Origin: an uncultured Chitinophagaceae bacterium
GTDB lineage: Bacteria > Bacteroidota > Bacteroidia > Chitinophagales > Chitinophagaceae
Length of the DNA: 64,000 bases
Assembly: GCA_937873715.1 (NCBI GenBank)
Contig: CALMYJ010000004.1
Coordinates: 200,722 to 264,721, forward strand
Direction: 5' to 3'
Position 1 is the stretch's first letter. Every line of letters starts with the position of its first letter. Both the position numbers and the translations under genes were made by a program. Below, in pieces: positions 27,906-37,001 of the stretch. Below the pieces are notes generated by a model. The model saw only the letters and a list, made by a program, of their open reading frames with translations, did no database searches and was not told the DNA's origin.

Positions 27906-28580
27906 ATGGCTAGTGTTAAAAAAATTTTAATTGCAGATGATGAACCGGATATTTTAGAAATCATCCAGTTTAACCTGCAATCAGAAGGGTACGAAGTAGC
28001 AACAGCAAAAAATGGCGATGAAGCCATTGAGCTTGCCAAAAAATTTCAACCCGACTTAATTATACTGGATGTAATGATGCCGGGCAAAAACGGCATTGAT
28101 GTATGCAATATTTTACGCATGCAGCCGGCGTTTCAAAACACCCTCATTATATTTCTTTCTGCCCTTAGTGATGAAGGTACCGAAGTGCGTGGCCTCGAAA
28201 CCGGTGCCGATGATTACCTTACTAAACCAATTAGTCCAAAAATACTGGTAAGTAAAGTCAATGCTTTGTTTAGAAGGGTAAATAAAGATGAAGTGCCGGT
28301 GTTGCAGATTAACGACCTGATAATAGACCGGGAAAAATATATCATAGTATACAAAGGCGAAGAAATTATACTGGCCCGTAAAGAATTTGAACTGCTGGCA
28401 TTACTGGCTTCAAGGCCGGGAAAAGTTTTTTTGCGCAACGAAATACTCAACCAGGTATGGGGTACCGAAGTAATCGTTGGTGACCGTACCATTGATGTAC
28501 ATATCCGAAAAATAAGGCAAAAGCTTAACCTTGATTGTATCCGAACCGTAAAAGGCGTTGGATATAAATTTGAAATGTAA
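27906..28580 (+). CDS. OmpR/PhoB-family response regulator
   Basis: 224 residues from ATG 27906. Receiver domain (1-120) with acidic pair D11/D12, phosphoacceptor D55 in LIILDVMMPG and the lysine in YLTKPISPK; winged-helix output domain (about 130-224) with the pattern RKEFELLALLASRPGKVFLR and DRTIDVHIRKIRQKL, ending GVGYKFEM. Binds DNA as a phosphorylated dimer. The sensor kinase follows 71 bases downstream. A TATTTTTG box (27883-27890) lies 15 bases before the ATG and may be the -7 element. PhoB/PhoR-like pairing is plausible but targets are unknown. Confidence 0.93.
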   Translation: MASVKKILIADDEPDILEIIQFNLQSEGYEVATAKNGDEAIELAKKFQPDLIILDVMMPGKNGIDVCNILRMQPAFQNTLIIFLSALSDEGTEVRGLETGADDYLTKPISPKILVSKVNALFRRVNKDEVPVLQINDLIIDREKYIIVYKGEEIILARKEFELLALLASRPGKVFLRNEILNQVWGTEVIVGDRTIDVHIRKIRQKLNLDCIRTVKGVGYKFEM

Positions 28581-28651
28581 TCCTTACCGGCACTGCACAA
28601 TATTTTCTTTAACAGCCCCGGGTATCCATATTTGCCGGTAAATTGCATATT

Positions 28652-29716
28652 ATGCTGGCATCCAAAAATCTTTCACCGCAGCAGTTATCTGGTATTACAG
28701 CCTTTATCATTGCTGTGCCTATTAGTGCCGGTATGTGGTACTACAGCAAAATATGGTGGGTGGCACTCATTACCCTCATCCTGGTATATGCCGGCAGCTA
28801 CAGCCTCATCCTCTTTATGGTGCAGCACTTTATTTACCGTAAAATAAAATTGATTTATAAACTCATTTATCATACCAAGGCCAGCAAAAGAGAAGAGTTT
28901 TATTACAAAAGCATCCTGCCCCAAAAAAGTATAGATGAAGTAAGAGAAGATGTGGAACAATGGGCCATGCAGCGCAACGCCGAAATTGAACTGCTGAAAC
29001 GCAACGAAGCCTACCGGAAAGAATTTTTACAGAACCTCTCCCACGAAATTAAAACACCCATTTTTGCCATACAGGGCTATGTAGATACACTGCTCAACGG
29101 GGCACTCGAAAACCCGGCAGTAAATAAAAAATTTTTAGCAAGTACATCCCGGAATATAGAAAGGCTGGTAAACCTGGTAGACGACCTGGATGAAATATCA
29201 AGACTGGAAAGTGGCGAGCTGGTGTTGCAAAAAGAATATTTTATTATACAGGAACTGGTAAAAGAAGTGTACGAATCTCTAGCCATTAAAGCCGATCAAA
29301 AGCAAATCCGGCTGTCAATAAAAAAAGGTTGCGAACTGCCGCTGGCAGTATATGCCAGCAAAGAAAAAATACGGCAGGTGATTACCAACCTGGTAGATAA
29401 CTCTATAAAATACGGTAAACAATTTGGCCATACCGAAGCCAGTGCCTATAAAATTGATGGCAAAAGAATTTTAATAGAAATAAGCGACGACGGGCATGGT
29501 ATTGCCGAGGAGCACCTGACAAGAATATTTGAACGCTTTTATCGTACCGATATGGCCAGGAGCCGTAAAGTAGGTGGCAGCGGCCTTGGGCTTGCTATTT
29601 GTAAACATATTGTAGAAGCCCACGGGCAGGCCATTCATGTACGCAGCACTATTGATGTAGGTACTACATTTGGGTTTACACTCGAATCGAGGCGGGAACA
29701 TCATTCCGCAGCATAG
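28652..29716 (+). CDS. Sensor histidine kinase (PhoR-like, no large sensor domain)
   Basis: 354 residues from ATG 28652. Two membrane helices close together (about 12-31 and 34-57) with almost no periplasmic loop, a linker helix, then HisKA with the phospho-His in QNLSHEIKTPIFAIQGYVD, and the ATPase domain with N-box NLVDNSIKYG, G1 DDGHGI, F-box RFYR and G2 GGSGLGLAI. Lacks a PAS or periplasmic sensor, so it must sense through the membrane or a partner. Cognate response regulator is immediately upstream. Confidence 0.93.
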   Translation: MLASKNLSPQQLSGITAFIIAVPISAGMWYYSKIWWVALITLILVYAGSYSLILFMVQHFIYRKIKLIYKLIYHTKASKREEFYYKSILPQKSIDEVREDVEQWAMQRNAEIELLKRNEAYRKEFLQNLSHEIKTPIFAIQGYVDTLLNGALENPAVNKKFLASTSRNIERLVNLVDDLDEISRLESGELVLQKEYFIIQELVKEVYESLAIKADQKQIRLSIKKGCELPLAVYASKEKIRQVITNLVDNSIKYGKQFGHTEASAYKIDGKRILIEISDDGHGIAEEHLTRIFERFYRTDMARSRKVGGSGLGLAICKHIVEAHGQAIHVRSTIDVGTTFGFTLESRREHHSAA

Positions 29717-29777
29717 TATCATATCTTTCATTTTATTTATGTTTTGATAACATTGGCTTTACATTAAAGCAACACCA

Positions 29778-30659
29778 GTGCAGGAATTTTATACGAAAGT
29801 TCATACGCTGGAAAAGAGAAAACTTGAAATAGCAGTAATATCCGACGTTCACTTAGGCACTTACGGTTGCCGGGCCAGTGAGTTATCCCGTTATCTTTCT
29901 ACAATCGACCCCACCATACTGGTACTTAATGGCGATATCATCGATATATGGCAGTTTAGCAAAAAATACTGGCCACCGGCGCATATGCTGGTTATCAAGC
30001 AAATTACGAGTATGCTTAGCCGTGGTGTAAAAGTGTACTACGTAACCGGTAACCACGATGAAATGCTGCGGCGCTTCGAAAACTTTTCTGTTGGCGATTT
30101 TCATGTAGTGAATAAGCTGCTCATTCACCATTCAGACAATAAAAAAAGCTGGATATTTCACGGCGATGTGTTTGATGTAACCATGCAGTACAGCCGCTGG
30201 CTGGCCAAGCTTGGCGCAGTGGGCTACGATATGCTTATTTACCTGAATGCCTTTATCAACTTCATCAGCAAAAAAATGGGCAGGGGCCGCATATCCTTAT
30301 CCAAAAAAATTAAGAATAGTGTAAAAAGCGCACTGGAATACATTAACCGCTTTGAAGAAACCGCAGCCTCCATTGCTATTGAAAAAGGATACGATTATGT
30401 ACTGTGCGGCCATATACACCAGCCGGCTAACAGGATGATACAGGATAAAAAAGGTTCGGTAAACTACCTTAACTCCGGCGATTGGATTGAAAACCTTACT
30501 GCACTGGAGTATGCCAATAACAACTGGCAGGTATATTATTACCAGCACGATGAACTGGTGAAAGAACTGCACCAGTCGTTTTATACCGACGAAGCAGCGT
30601 ACCTGCGCACTTCAGAAATATTTAAATTAATGATGCAGGATTTTACATCGGCCTCGTAA
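29778..30659 (+). CDS. LpxH-like metallophosphoesterase (UDP-2,3-diacylglucosamine diphosphatase family)
   Basis: 293 residues; begins with GTG 29778 as no ATG is available. Calcineurin-like motifs in order: SDVHLGTYG (about 21), NGDIIDIW (about 53), TGNHDEM (about 92), a His-rich stretch with FHGDVFD (about 130) and CGHIHQP (about 210), giving the full two-metal site. The family hydrolyses UDP-2,3-diacylglucosamine in lipid A synthesis or related phosphodiester/diphosphate bonds. A glycosyltransferase gene starts 6 bases after its stop, so the pair probably acts on envelope glycolipid. Confidence 0.87.
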   Translation: MQEFYTKVHTLEKRKLEIAVISDVHLGTYGCRASELSRYLSTIDPTILVLNGDIIDIWQFSKKYWPPAHMLVIKQITSMLSRGVKVYYVTGNHDEMLRRFENFSVGDFHVVNKLLIHHSDNKKSWIFHGDVFDVTMQYSRWLAKLGAVGYDMLIYLNAFINFISKKMGRGRISLSKKIKNSVKSALEYINRFEETAASIAIEKGYDYVLCGHIHQPANRMIQDKKGSVNYLNSGDWIENLTALEYANNNWQVYYYQHDELVKELHQSFYTDEAAYLRTSEIFKLMMQDFTSAS

Positions 30660-30665
30660 ATAGCA

Positions 30666-31715
30666 ATGAAAGTACTATACGCCATACAGGGAACAGGCAA
30701 TGGCCACGTAAGCAGGGCCAACGAAATATTGCCCATACTGCAACAAAAATGTGAGTTGGATGTGCTGCTCAGTGGCACACAGGCCGATGTAGGCGTTAAT
30801 TTCCCGGTAAAATACAGGCTCAGGGGTATGAGTTTTATTTTCGGCAAAAAGGGCGGCGTGGATGTGTATAAAACGATGAAGCAAATGCAGTCGAAAAAAT
30901 TTATACAGGAAATAAAAGACCTGCCTGTAGAAAATTATGACCTGGTAATCAACGATTTTGAGCCGGTAAGTGCCTGGGCCTGCCGTAGCCGCCAGGTGCC
31001 TTGCGTGGCCATGAGCCACCAGTTTGCCGTACTGCATAAAAATGCCCCTCGTCCTGCCAGCTTTGATCCGCTGGCACTGTTGGTACTTAAGTATTATGCT
31101 CCCTGCAAATCGGGTGTGGGCTTCCATTTTAAAAAATATGGCGACAATATTTTTACCCCGGTTATCCGCAGCGAAATACGCCATGCCGATGTAAAAAATA
31201 AAGGACATTACACGGTGTACCTGCCGGCATATGATGATGATAAAATCATTGGGTTTTTATCCAAATTTAAAGGCGTACAGTGGCAGGTTTTTTCAAAACA
31301 CACTACTAAGTTTTACAAGGAAAAAAATTGCCTCGTACATCCTGTACATGCAAAGTTTTTTACAGAAAGTTTTATCAATTGCGAAGGTGTGCTTTGCGGC
31401 GCCGGTTTTGAAACACCAGCCGAAGCATTATATATGCAGAAAAAAGTACTGGTAGTGCCTATGAAGCAGCAGTATGAGCAACATTGCAATGCAGCAGGTG
31501 CCGCCAGCCTGGGTGTGCCGGTTATTAAAAGTATTAAAAGCAAGCACTTTGAAAAAGTGGAAGCCTGGCTGAACAATAACCAGCGTATTGAGGTGGATTA
31601 TAAAGACGAAACCGAAAGTATTATCAACAACATACTTACTGCTGCCAGCCAGCCCGGAATGATACCGGCGCAACCCAAAATTGAGCCTTCACGTATTTTA
31701 CCGGCATTCAGATAA
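30666..31715 (+). CDS. Glycosyltransferase, GT-B fold (MGT/GT28-like)
   Basis: 349 residues. N-terminal Rossmann domain starts VLYAIQGTGNGHVSRANEIL, the glycine-rich opening of MurG/MGT-like enzymes; the C-terminal domain has the nucleotide-sugar site pattern CGAGFETPAEALYMQKKVLV followed by QQYEQHCNA. Predicted to transfer a sugar to a lipid or other acceptor at the membrane face; acceptor and donor unknown. Six bases after the LpxH-like gene, likely same transcript; convergent with a lipoprotein gene 7 bases beyond its stop. Confidence 0.82.
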   Translation: MKVLYAIQGTGNGHVSRANEILPILQQKCELDVLLSGTQADVGVNFPVKYRLRGMSFIFGKKGGVDVYKTMKQMQSKKFIQEIKDLPVENYDLVINDFEPVSAWACRSRQVPCVAMSHQFAVLHKNAPRPASFDPLALLVLKYYAPCKSGVGFHFKKYGDNIFTPVIRSEIRHADVKNKGHYTVYLPAYDDDKIIGFLSKFKGVQWQVFSKHTTKFYKEKNCLVHPVHAKFFTESFINCEGVLCGAGFETPAEALYMQKKVLVVPMKQQYEQHCNAAGAASLGVPVIKSIKSKHFEKVEAWLNNNQRIEVDYKDETESIINNILTAASQPGMIPAQPKIEPSRILPAFR

Positions 31716-31722
31716 GTGGACT

Positions 31723-32127
31723 TTACTGCCGCTGTTTTTCTAAAAGTTGCCTGGCACCTTCATCAAGCCTGCATTGCATAGCCCGGCCATTAAGGGTAAG
31801 CCAGAAAAACATACAGCCGGCATCATTCACCCGGTAATACACATCCTGCAGCACCATATTGTTTTTAAAAAAATGTACCGAGCCATCGTAGCCACAGGTT
31901 TTGTTTTGGCGGCGCACATCCATGCTGATGAAAGCAGCAAGCTGTTGTACTTCTTCGGGGTTGCGGATAATTTTGATAGCAACCACTGTATCCATAAGTC
32001 CATTACCCTTAAAATAATTGATGGCTACACTATCAGCACCGGATAACAAAGTGTGGAGCGCCTTGTCGCTGCGGCTGCAGCCTGCGGCAAGGCAGGCAAT
32101 AAAAGTAAGGCAGGCAATCATTTTCAT
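31723..32127 (-). CDS. Small lipoprotein, unknown function
   Basis: 134 residues. Signal peptide with lipobox LAAGC (C17), then SRSDKALHTLL. Mature part about 118 residues, alpha/beta, with three further cysteines, two of which (NKTCGYD and NDAGCMF) could pair. No family recognised. A box TATCTTTA ends four bases before the ATG and may be its -7 element. Convergent with the glycosyltransferase gene. Confidence 0.8.
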   Translation of the reverse strand: MKMIACLTFIACLAAGCSRSDKALHTLLSGADSVAINYFKGNGLMDTVVAIKIIRNPEEVQQLAAFISMDVRRQNKTCGYDGSVHFFKNNMVLQDVYYRVNDAGCMFFWLTLNGRAMQCRLDEGARQLLEKQRQ

Positions 32128-32165
32128 ACAGTAAAGATAAGCTTTACCCTTTGTGGAAGCAGCAT

Positions 32166-32197
32166 AAAAAAACCACCCGACAGGAATGCCTGGTGGT
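32166..32197 (-). terminator. Minus-strand rho-independent terminator
   Basis: Read leftwards: ACCACC, inner hairpin CAGG-CATT-CCTG, GGTGGT, then seven T. No annotated minus-strand gene lies to its right before lysC, so it ends an unannotated transcript. Confidence 0.65.
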
Positions 32198-32450
32198 ACA
32201 AGAAATAGAATTTGCTTAAGGAACTACTTGTTTGTCTTGCTATGCTCTTTCGGTTGAGAAATGGTTGCCCATAAATTGACCACTGCAAGGTGCTGTACCA
32301 ATATTATGCCTGCATTAAGGCCTAATTATGCAATTGTTATCAAAAAGCATTTTTGTAAAAGATTGTACTGCCCGTGTTAGGCAAAAAACTATCCGGCAGC
32401 CTGTACAAGTTGGGCAAATTAATATGAATTGGCAGGGGTGGTACTATTGT
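32198..32450. other. Gene-free spacer; possible minus-strand noncoding RNA
   Basis: No convincing open frame on either strand. A leftward transcript here would end at the terminator at 32166-32197. I could not find a clean promoter for it; a weak candidate is TTG-N24-TAATATTG read leftwards between about 32357 and 32307. Confidence 0.35.
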
Positions 32451-32482
32451 TTTGTAAAAATGAATACCATCAGATATTTTTG
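32451..32482 (+). promoter_or_regulatory. Promoter of the aspartate kinase gene
   Basis: TTTG (32451-32454), 20-base spacer, TATTTTTG (32475-32482); both boxes match the Bacteroidota consensus, 21 bases before the ATG. Confidence 0.7.
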
Positions 32483-32503
32483 CACCTCATAAAAAAAAGA
32501 CTG

Positions 32504-33823
32504 ATGAAAGTAATGAAGTTCGGCGGCACCAGCGTAGGTAAGCCGGAAAGAATGCATGAAGTGGCCAAATTGATTACCGCCGATGCTGAAAGTAAGATAG
32601 TGGTATTATCTGCCCTTAGCGGCACTACCAATGCCCTGGTAGCAATAAGCCATTCCCTGGCCGAGGGTAACCGCACCCAGGCCCAGCAGCAGATTGACGC
32701 ATTGGAAGCGCACTACCGCAGCTTTTGCAGCAAACTGGTAGATACCCCCACTGCAGCCGAAAAAGCGAATGCTATTGTGAATGAGCATTTTGAATTTTTG
32801 AACATCATCCTTAAAATTTCTTTTAGTGAGGCGCTCAATAAAGATATACTGGCACAGGGCGAACTGCTGAGCACCAAGTTATTTTGTGTGTACCTCGAGT
32901 CGGTGGGTATTGCTCATGTACTGCTGCCTGCACTCGATTTTATGATGATTGACAACCACGATGAACCACAGATAAGTGTAATAGAAACAAGGCTTAGCAA
33001 GCTGCTTAATAAACATAAAGGCAGCAGCTTATTTATTACACAGGGATATATATGCCGCAACCCCCGCGGCGAAGTAGATAACCTGAAAAGGGGAGGCAGC
33101 GATTACAGTGCATCGCTTATAGCAGCAGCCATCAATGCATCGGTTTGCGAAATATGGACGGATATCGATGGTATGCACAACAACGACCCCCGTGTGGTGA
33201 ATAAAACCGTAGCCATTGAGCAACTCAGTTTTGAGGAAGCAGCCGAGCTGGCTTATTTTGGTGCCAAAATATTACACCCTGCCAGCATTTGGCCGGCACA
33301 ATTTTATAATGTGCCTGTAAAGCTGCTCAATACCATGCAGCCTGCCGCAAAGGGTACACTCATTACCGAACAGGCCGGTAGCGTGGGAGTAAAAGCTGTA
33401 GCCGCCAAAGACGGTATTACTGCAATTAAAATTAAAAGCAGCCGCATGTTGCTGGCTTATGGTTTTTTAAGAAAAATATTTGAAGTGTTTGAAAAATACC
33501 GCACGCCAATTGATATGATTACCACTTCGGAAGTAGCAGTATCCCTCACTATTGACAGCGATGCCAGCCTGCCGCAAATTATTAAAGAACTTGAACCATT
33601 TGGAACAGTAGAGATTGACAGTGATCAAACTATTGTGAGCATTGTAGGTAATGAAATTACCGAAACGGAAGAGGTGTTGAAAAAGCTGTTTACGGCACTC
33701 AGCGAAATACCGGTGCGTATGGTAAGCTATGGGGGCAGCCGGCACAATATATCTATTTTAATACCTAAGGCATATAAATTACAAACCCTTCAGGTGTTGA
33801 ATAGCGGCTTGTTTGGACTTTAG
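32504..33823 (+). CDS. lysC: Aspartate kinase
   Basis: 439 residues from ATG 32504. Phosphorylates aspartate, first step to lysine, threonine, methionine and diaminopimelate. Seen: N-terminal MKFGGTSVG, the substrate region GGSDYSASLIAAA and WTDIDGMHNNDPRV, and two C-terminal ACT domains (about 300-439), the site of end-product control in the family. It is a monofunctional enzyme (no homoserine dehydrogenase part). Has its own promoter and terminator, so it is monocistronic. Confidence 0.95.
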   Translation: MKVMKFGGTSVGKPERMHEVAKLITADAESKIVVLSALSGTTNALVAISHSLAEGNRTQAQQQIDALEAHYRSFCSKLVDTPTAAEKANAIVNEHFEFLNIILKISFSEALNKDILAQGELLSTKLFCVYLESVGIAHVLLPALDFMMIDNHDEPQISVIETRLSKLLNKHKGSSLFITQGYICRNPRGEVDNLKRGGSDYSASLIAAAINASVCEIWTDIDGMHNNDPRVVNKTVAIEQLSFEEAAELAYFGAKILHPASIWPAQFYNVPVKLLNTMQPAAKGTLITEQAGSVGVKAVAAKDGITAIKIKSSRMLLAYGFLRKIFEVFEKYRTPIDMITTSEVAVSLTIDSDASLPQIIKELEPFGTVEIDSDQTIVSIVGNEITETEEVLKKLFTALSEIPVRMVSYGGSRHNISILIPKAYKLQTLQVLNSGLFGL

Positions 33824-33901
33824 GCAGTATAGCCTGGGTTTCAGGAATGGTGCAACTTTCACAGAATCTCAGCACAGGCACAAATGCTGCTACAAATTAT
33901 G

Positions 33902-33931
33902 GGGTCGGGATATTTATTCCGGCCCTTTTTT
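33902..33931 (+). terminator. Rho-independent terminator of lysC
   Basis: Ten-base-pair stem (GGGTCGGGAT / ATTCCGGCCC with two G-T pairs), four-base loop, T run 33926-33931. Confidence 0.82.
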
Positions 33932-33942
33932 ATTGAGTTAAT

Positions 33943-34737
33943 TTAATATCCAAAACAAAAACTGCCCCAATAGCTCTGCCACTGGGCCACTGTGTCTGCC
34001 TTGTTGTGCACCATGTGTACACTGCTTACCAGCCATGTGCCTCGTGGCTGAATAGCTACATTGATTATGCCTCTTATATCTGTTTTCATTTCGAGCATGG
34101 TAGCCGTACGGCCGGGCATTTTGTGCCAAACTTTTACCAGTGCAGCACCCAGCGGTTTGTTTTTATACAACAGCTTAAAAGGGATGCGTTGTGGTTTTTG
34201 AATTATATAGGGGTTGAGGCCGGGAATAATTTCAAGAGGCAGGCCGGTGTTGGTGCGGTAGGTTTCATCTTTGGTATTGCCGCATTGCAATAATGTTTTA
34301 ACACTACGCTGGTAATACTCCCTCCCAACCGTATCGGTTTGCTGGTGTTTTTTGCGATACTGTATCGCACCGTATAGTCCATCCTCCTCCAGGTAGGCAT
34401 TAAATTCCCGGGGCTGCAGGGTGATAAATGAATTTGTAGAGTTAAAAGCGATAAGATGGGTGCCTCCTGCTGGCAGGGCCAGCTTCATAGAATCTACCTT
34501 GTTGCCGGTAACTGTATAGCTGGCATCGGTAATGCCTGTGCGGCTAAAGTGCCGCAGCGATTGTATTTTAGATAAATCCCTGCCCCAGAATTCACCGGTA
34601 AAGTTTTCGCCAACATAAAAATGTACTGTAGCCGTATCGCCGGGGCTATAGTGAAAAAGCAGTGGCTGCAGCCAAAATTCGTGAGCAGTGGTATAGAGGC
34701 AGGTAAGGCAGGTAAACAGTAAAAAGATTTTTTTCAT
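33943..34737 (-). CDS. DUF4198-type exported protein
   Basis: 264 residues. Signal peptide MKKIFLLFTCLTCLYTT cleaved before or after Ala-His; the mature start HEFWLQP is a hallmark of the DUF4198 family, periplasmic or surface proteins often near metal uptake genes, where the N-terminal His may bind metal. Beta-rich, with a C-terminal carboxypeptidase-regulatory-like pattern (TDIRGIINVAIQPRGTW). Starts 12 bases after the MlaF-like ATPase gene, so it is probably cotranscribed with the lipid transport pair; a link to that transport is inference. Confidence 0.82.
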   Translation of the reverse strand: MKKIFLLFTCLTCLYTTAHEFWLQPLLFHYSPGDTATVHFYVGENFTGEFWGRDLSKIQSLRHFSRTGITDASYTVTGNKVDSMKLALPAGGTHLIAFNSTNSFITLQPREFNAYLEEDGLYGAIQYRKKHQQTDTVGREYYQRSVKTLLQCGNTKDETYRTNTGLPLEIIPGLNPYIIQKPQRIPFKLLYKNKPLGAALVKVWHKMPGRTATMLEMKTDIRGIINVAIQPRGTWLVSSVHMVHNKADTVAQWQSYWGSFCFGY

Positions 34738-34749
34738 CCCGTGTAAAAG

Positions 34750-35559
34750 TTATTTCAGCATTTCTTCCATGTTCCTGTCATTATCAATTTTTCCCTTGGC
34801 TTCCAGCATACGCATATCTTTTGCATCCTGCAAAAACTCGGATGCGAAAATGAATTTATTCAGCAGCTCGTTTTTTGAAAAGATGATTTCTTTATTACTG
34901 CCGTTCCATTCGTTTTTACCCTGGTACATGTACAAAATGTTTTCGCCTATTTCCATTACACTGTTCATGTCGTGGGTATTAATTACCGTAGTCATGTTGA
35001 ACTCTTTGGTGATATCATAAATAAGCTTATCGATAACCATACTGGTTTGTGGGTCGAGGCCGGAGTTGGGCTCATCGCAAAACAAATATTTTGGATTGAG
35101 CACTATAGCCCTGGCAATGCCTACTCTTTTCTTCATACCACCACTTATTTCGGCAGGGTATTTTTTGTTGGCATCCACAAGGTTTACCCTTTCCAGTACT
35201 TCGTTTACCCTTTTTTGTTTTTCGGTGTTGTTCATTTTTGAAAACATGTCCAGTGGAAAAATTACATTCTGCTCCACTGTCATACTATCAAATAAAGCAG
35301 AGCCCTGGAACAGCATACCAATTTGCTGGCGCAGTTCTTTACGGTGCTCTTCCGTCATGCTGGTAAAGCTTATGTCGTCATAAATGATTTCTCCTTTATC
35401 GGGTTCAAACAAACCTACCAGGCATTTTTGCAGTACCGTTTTGCCACTGCCACTGCTGCCGATAATAAGGTTGCATTTTCCTGTTTCCATTTTATGGCTC
35501 ACATCATTCAGCACTACTTTATCGCCAAATTGCTTGTACAGGTTATTAAATACTATCAT
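34750..35559 (-). CDS. ABC transporter ATPase, MlaF-like
   Basis: 269 residues. Walker A IGSSGSGKTVLQ near 33-44, Q-loop LFQGSALFDS, signature ISGGMKKRV (the Mla-type SGGM form), Walker B YLFCDEPNSGLDP, H-loop INTHDM. A C-terminal extension of about 40 residues is present. In the Mce/Mla family it powers phospholipid or sterol movement between membranes with an MlaE permease, which is the gene directly upstream (25 bases). The MlaD-type substrate-binding protein is not adjacent. Confidence 0.93.
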   Translation of the reverse strand: MIVFNNLYKQFGDKVVLNDVSHKMETGKCNLIIGSSGSGKTVLQKCLVGLFEPDKGEIIYDDISFTSMTEEHRKELRQQIGMLFQGSALFDSMTVEQNVIFPLDMFSKMNNTEKQKRVNEVLERVNLVDANKKYPAEISGGMKKRVGIARAIVLNPKYLFCDEPNSGLDPQTSMVIDKLIYDITKEFNMTTVINTHDMNSVMEIGENILYMYQGKNEWNGSNKEIIFSKNELLNKFIFASEFLQDAKDMRMLEAKGKIDNDRNMEEMLK

Positions 35560-35584
35560 GCTTTATGCTAATGGTGTTTTGTGT

Positions 35585-36334
35585 TTATACAACGGGGTTA
35601 AGCAATAGCTGGGTTAATACATAGTCGGCAAATAGCAACATAATACAGCTTACCACCACGCTTTTGGTGCTGCTGCGGCCAATTTCGAGTGCGCCACCTT
35701 TTACATAGTAGCCAAAATATGCCGGGATGCTGCTGATGATAAAAGCAAATGTGTAAGACTTGATTAAGGCAAAAGTTACATTGTAGGGTACAAAATAATT
35801 GAGCAACCCACGGTCGAACAAATCGGCAGAGAGTATACCGGTAGCTGTACTGGCCAGCCGGCCACCCCAAATGCCCAGCACCATCGAAATGATGACAAGC
35901 AGGGGAATGGTAATCATTGCCGCCATAATTTTTGGCATCACCAGGTAGGCTTTGGTATTGATGCCCATTATTTCCAGCGCATCTATTTGTTCACTCACCC
36001 TCATATTGCCCAGTTCGCTGGCAATTTTACTGCCTATTACACCAGCTAATACAATACATACCAGGGTGGGGGCAAATTCCAGGATTACGGTATCCCTTAC
36101 AATTTGTGCAATTGTTTCCTTAGGTATAATGGGGCTCACCAGTTGATAAGCTGTTTGCACAGCACTTACTGCACCAATAAATACCGATATGATGGAAACA
36201 ATACCCAGTGAGCCGATGCCGATATCATTGCACTGGTGCATAAATTCTTTCCAGTACATTTTAGGGTTTTCCGGTTTAGAAAACATGCCTTTCAGCATCA
36301 GCAGGTAGCGGCCAAAGTCCGTTAAAAAAGTCAT
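35585..36334 (-). CDS. MlaE-family lipid ABC transporter permease
   Basis: 249 residues from ATG 36334 (a TTG two codons upstream is less likely). Five or six membrane helices with the family segments SVFIGAVSAVQTAYQL, VCIVLAGVIGSKIASELG and EQIDALEIMGINTKAYL. Partner of the downstream ATPase. TACATTTG (36345-36338, minus strand) ends three bases before the ATG and is a good -7 box. Shares a 114-base divergent region with the GbsR-type regulator, which holds a perfect 20-base palindrome. Confidence 0.93.
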   Translation of the reverse strand: MTFLTDFGRYLLMLKGMFSKPENPKMYWKEFMHQCNDIGIGSLGIVSIISVFIGAVSAVQTAYQLVSPIIPKETIAQIVRDTVILEFAPTLVCIVLAGVIGSKIASELGNMRVSEQIDALEIMGINTKAYLVMPKIMAAMITIPLLVIISMVLGIWGGRLASTATGILSADLFDRGLLNYFVPYNVTFALIKSYTFAFIISSIPAYFGYYVKGGALEIGRSSTKSVVVSCIMLLFADYVLTQLLLNPVV

Positions 36335-36402
36335 AAGCAAATGTATCGAAAAATGGTTTAGGCCTTTTGCTTTTCATTGGTTGGGGCCTGTTGAAAACTT
36401 TA

Positions 36403-36422
36403 TTTTCAAAATATTTTGAAAA
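36403..36422. promoter_or_regulatory. Perfect 20-base palindrome, candidate operator
   Basis: TTTTCAAAATATTTTGAAAA equals its own reverse complement. It overlaps the -33 region of the regulator promoter (TTTG at 36415-36418) and lies upstream of the divergent MlaE gene. A degenerate relative occurs at 37002-37031 ahead of the next gene. Confidence 0.6.
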
Positions 36423-36444
36423 TTCAAAACATTTGTTATATTTG
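36415..36444 (+). promoter_or_regulatory. Promoter of the GbsR/MarR-type regulator
   Basis: TTTG (36415-36418), 18-base spacer, TATATTTG (36437-36444), both exact; the -7 box ends four bases before the ATG at 36449. Confidence 0.7.
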
Positions 36445-36448
36445 TGGT

Positions 36449-36955
36449 ATGAAATTACCAGAAGCAAAAAATCAGTTTATCAGCAGTTGGGGTGCTTTTG
36501 GCACACATTGGGGTATTAACCGTACCATGGCGCAGATACATGCGCTGCTAATGATTAGTGCCGATCCGCTTACGCAGGATGATATTATGGAGGAACTGGA
36601 AATAAGCCGGGGCAATGTTAATATGAACATTCGTGAACTGATAAGCTGGGGCCTGGTAGAAAGGGTGATACTGCCCGGGGAGCGACGGGAATACTTTAAT
36701 GCTGAAAAAGATATCTGGAAGGTAGCCACACAAATTATACGGGAGCGTAAGAAAAGGGAACTTGATCCTATGCTTAAATTACTGGCACAACTGGAAAATA
36801 TCGACGGCGATAAAAAAGATAAGCAGGTAAAACAGTTTACCGAAACCGTTAGCGGCATCCGCAAGTTTGGCAAGCATGCCGACCAGGTGCTGGAATTGAT
36901 GGTAAAGGCAGATGAGAACTGGTTTTTGGGTAATTTGCTCAAGTTGCTAAAATAA
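36449..36955 (+). CDS. GbsR/MarR-type transcriptional regulator
   Basis: 168 residues from ATG 36449. Winged helix-turn-helix at about 25-85: INRTMAQIHALLMISADPLT, then DIMEELEISRGNVNMNIREL and a wing GLVERVILPGERREYF, the pattern of GbsR-like MarR regulators. The C-terminal half is helical and probably dimerises. Overlapping palindrome and promoter suggest autoregulation. Followed by a terminator at 36971-36990, so the downstream membrane genes have separate transcription, possibly controlled by this protein through a similar site at 37002-37031. Confidence 0.88.
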   Translation: MKLPEAKNQFISSWGAFGTHWGINRTMAQIHALLMISADPLTQDDIMEELEISRGNVNMNIRELISWGLVERVILPGERREYFNAEKDIWKVATQIIRERKKRELDPMLKLLAQLENIDGDKKDKQVKQFTETVSGIRKFGKHADQVLELMVKADENWFLGNLLKLLK

Positions 36956-36970
36956 CCACTGCACCCATAC

Positions 36971-36990
36971 AGCCGCATAGCGGCTTTTTT
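36971..36990 (+). terminator. Terminator of the GbsR-type regulator gene
   Basis: AGCCGC, loop ATA, GCGGCT, then T run to 36990. Confidence 0.78.
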
Positions 36991-37001
36991 AAAGAAGTAT
37001 T

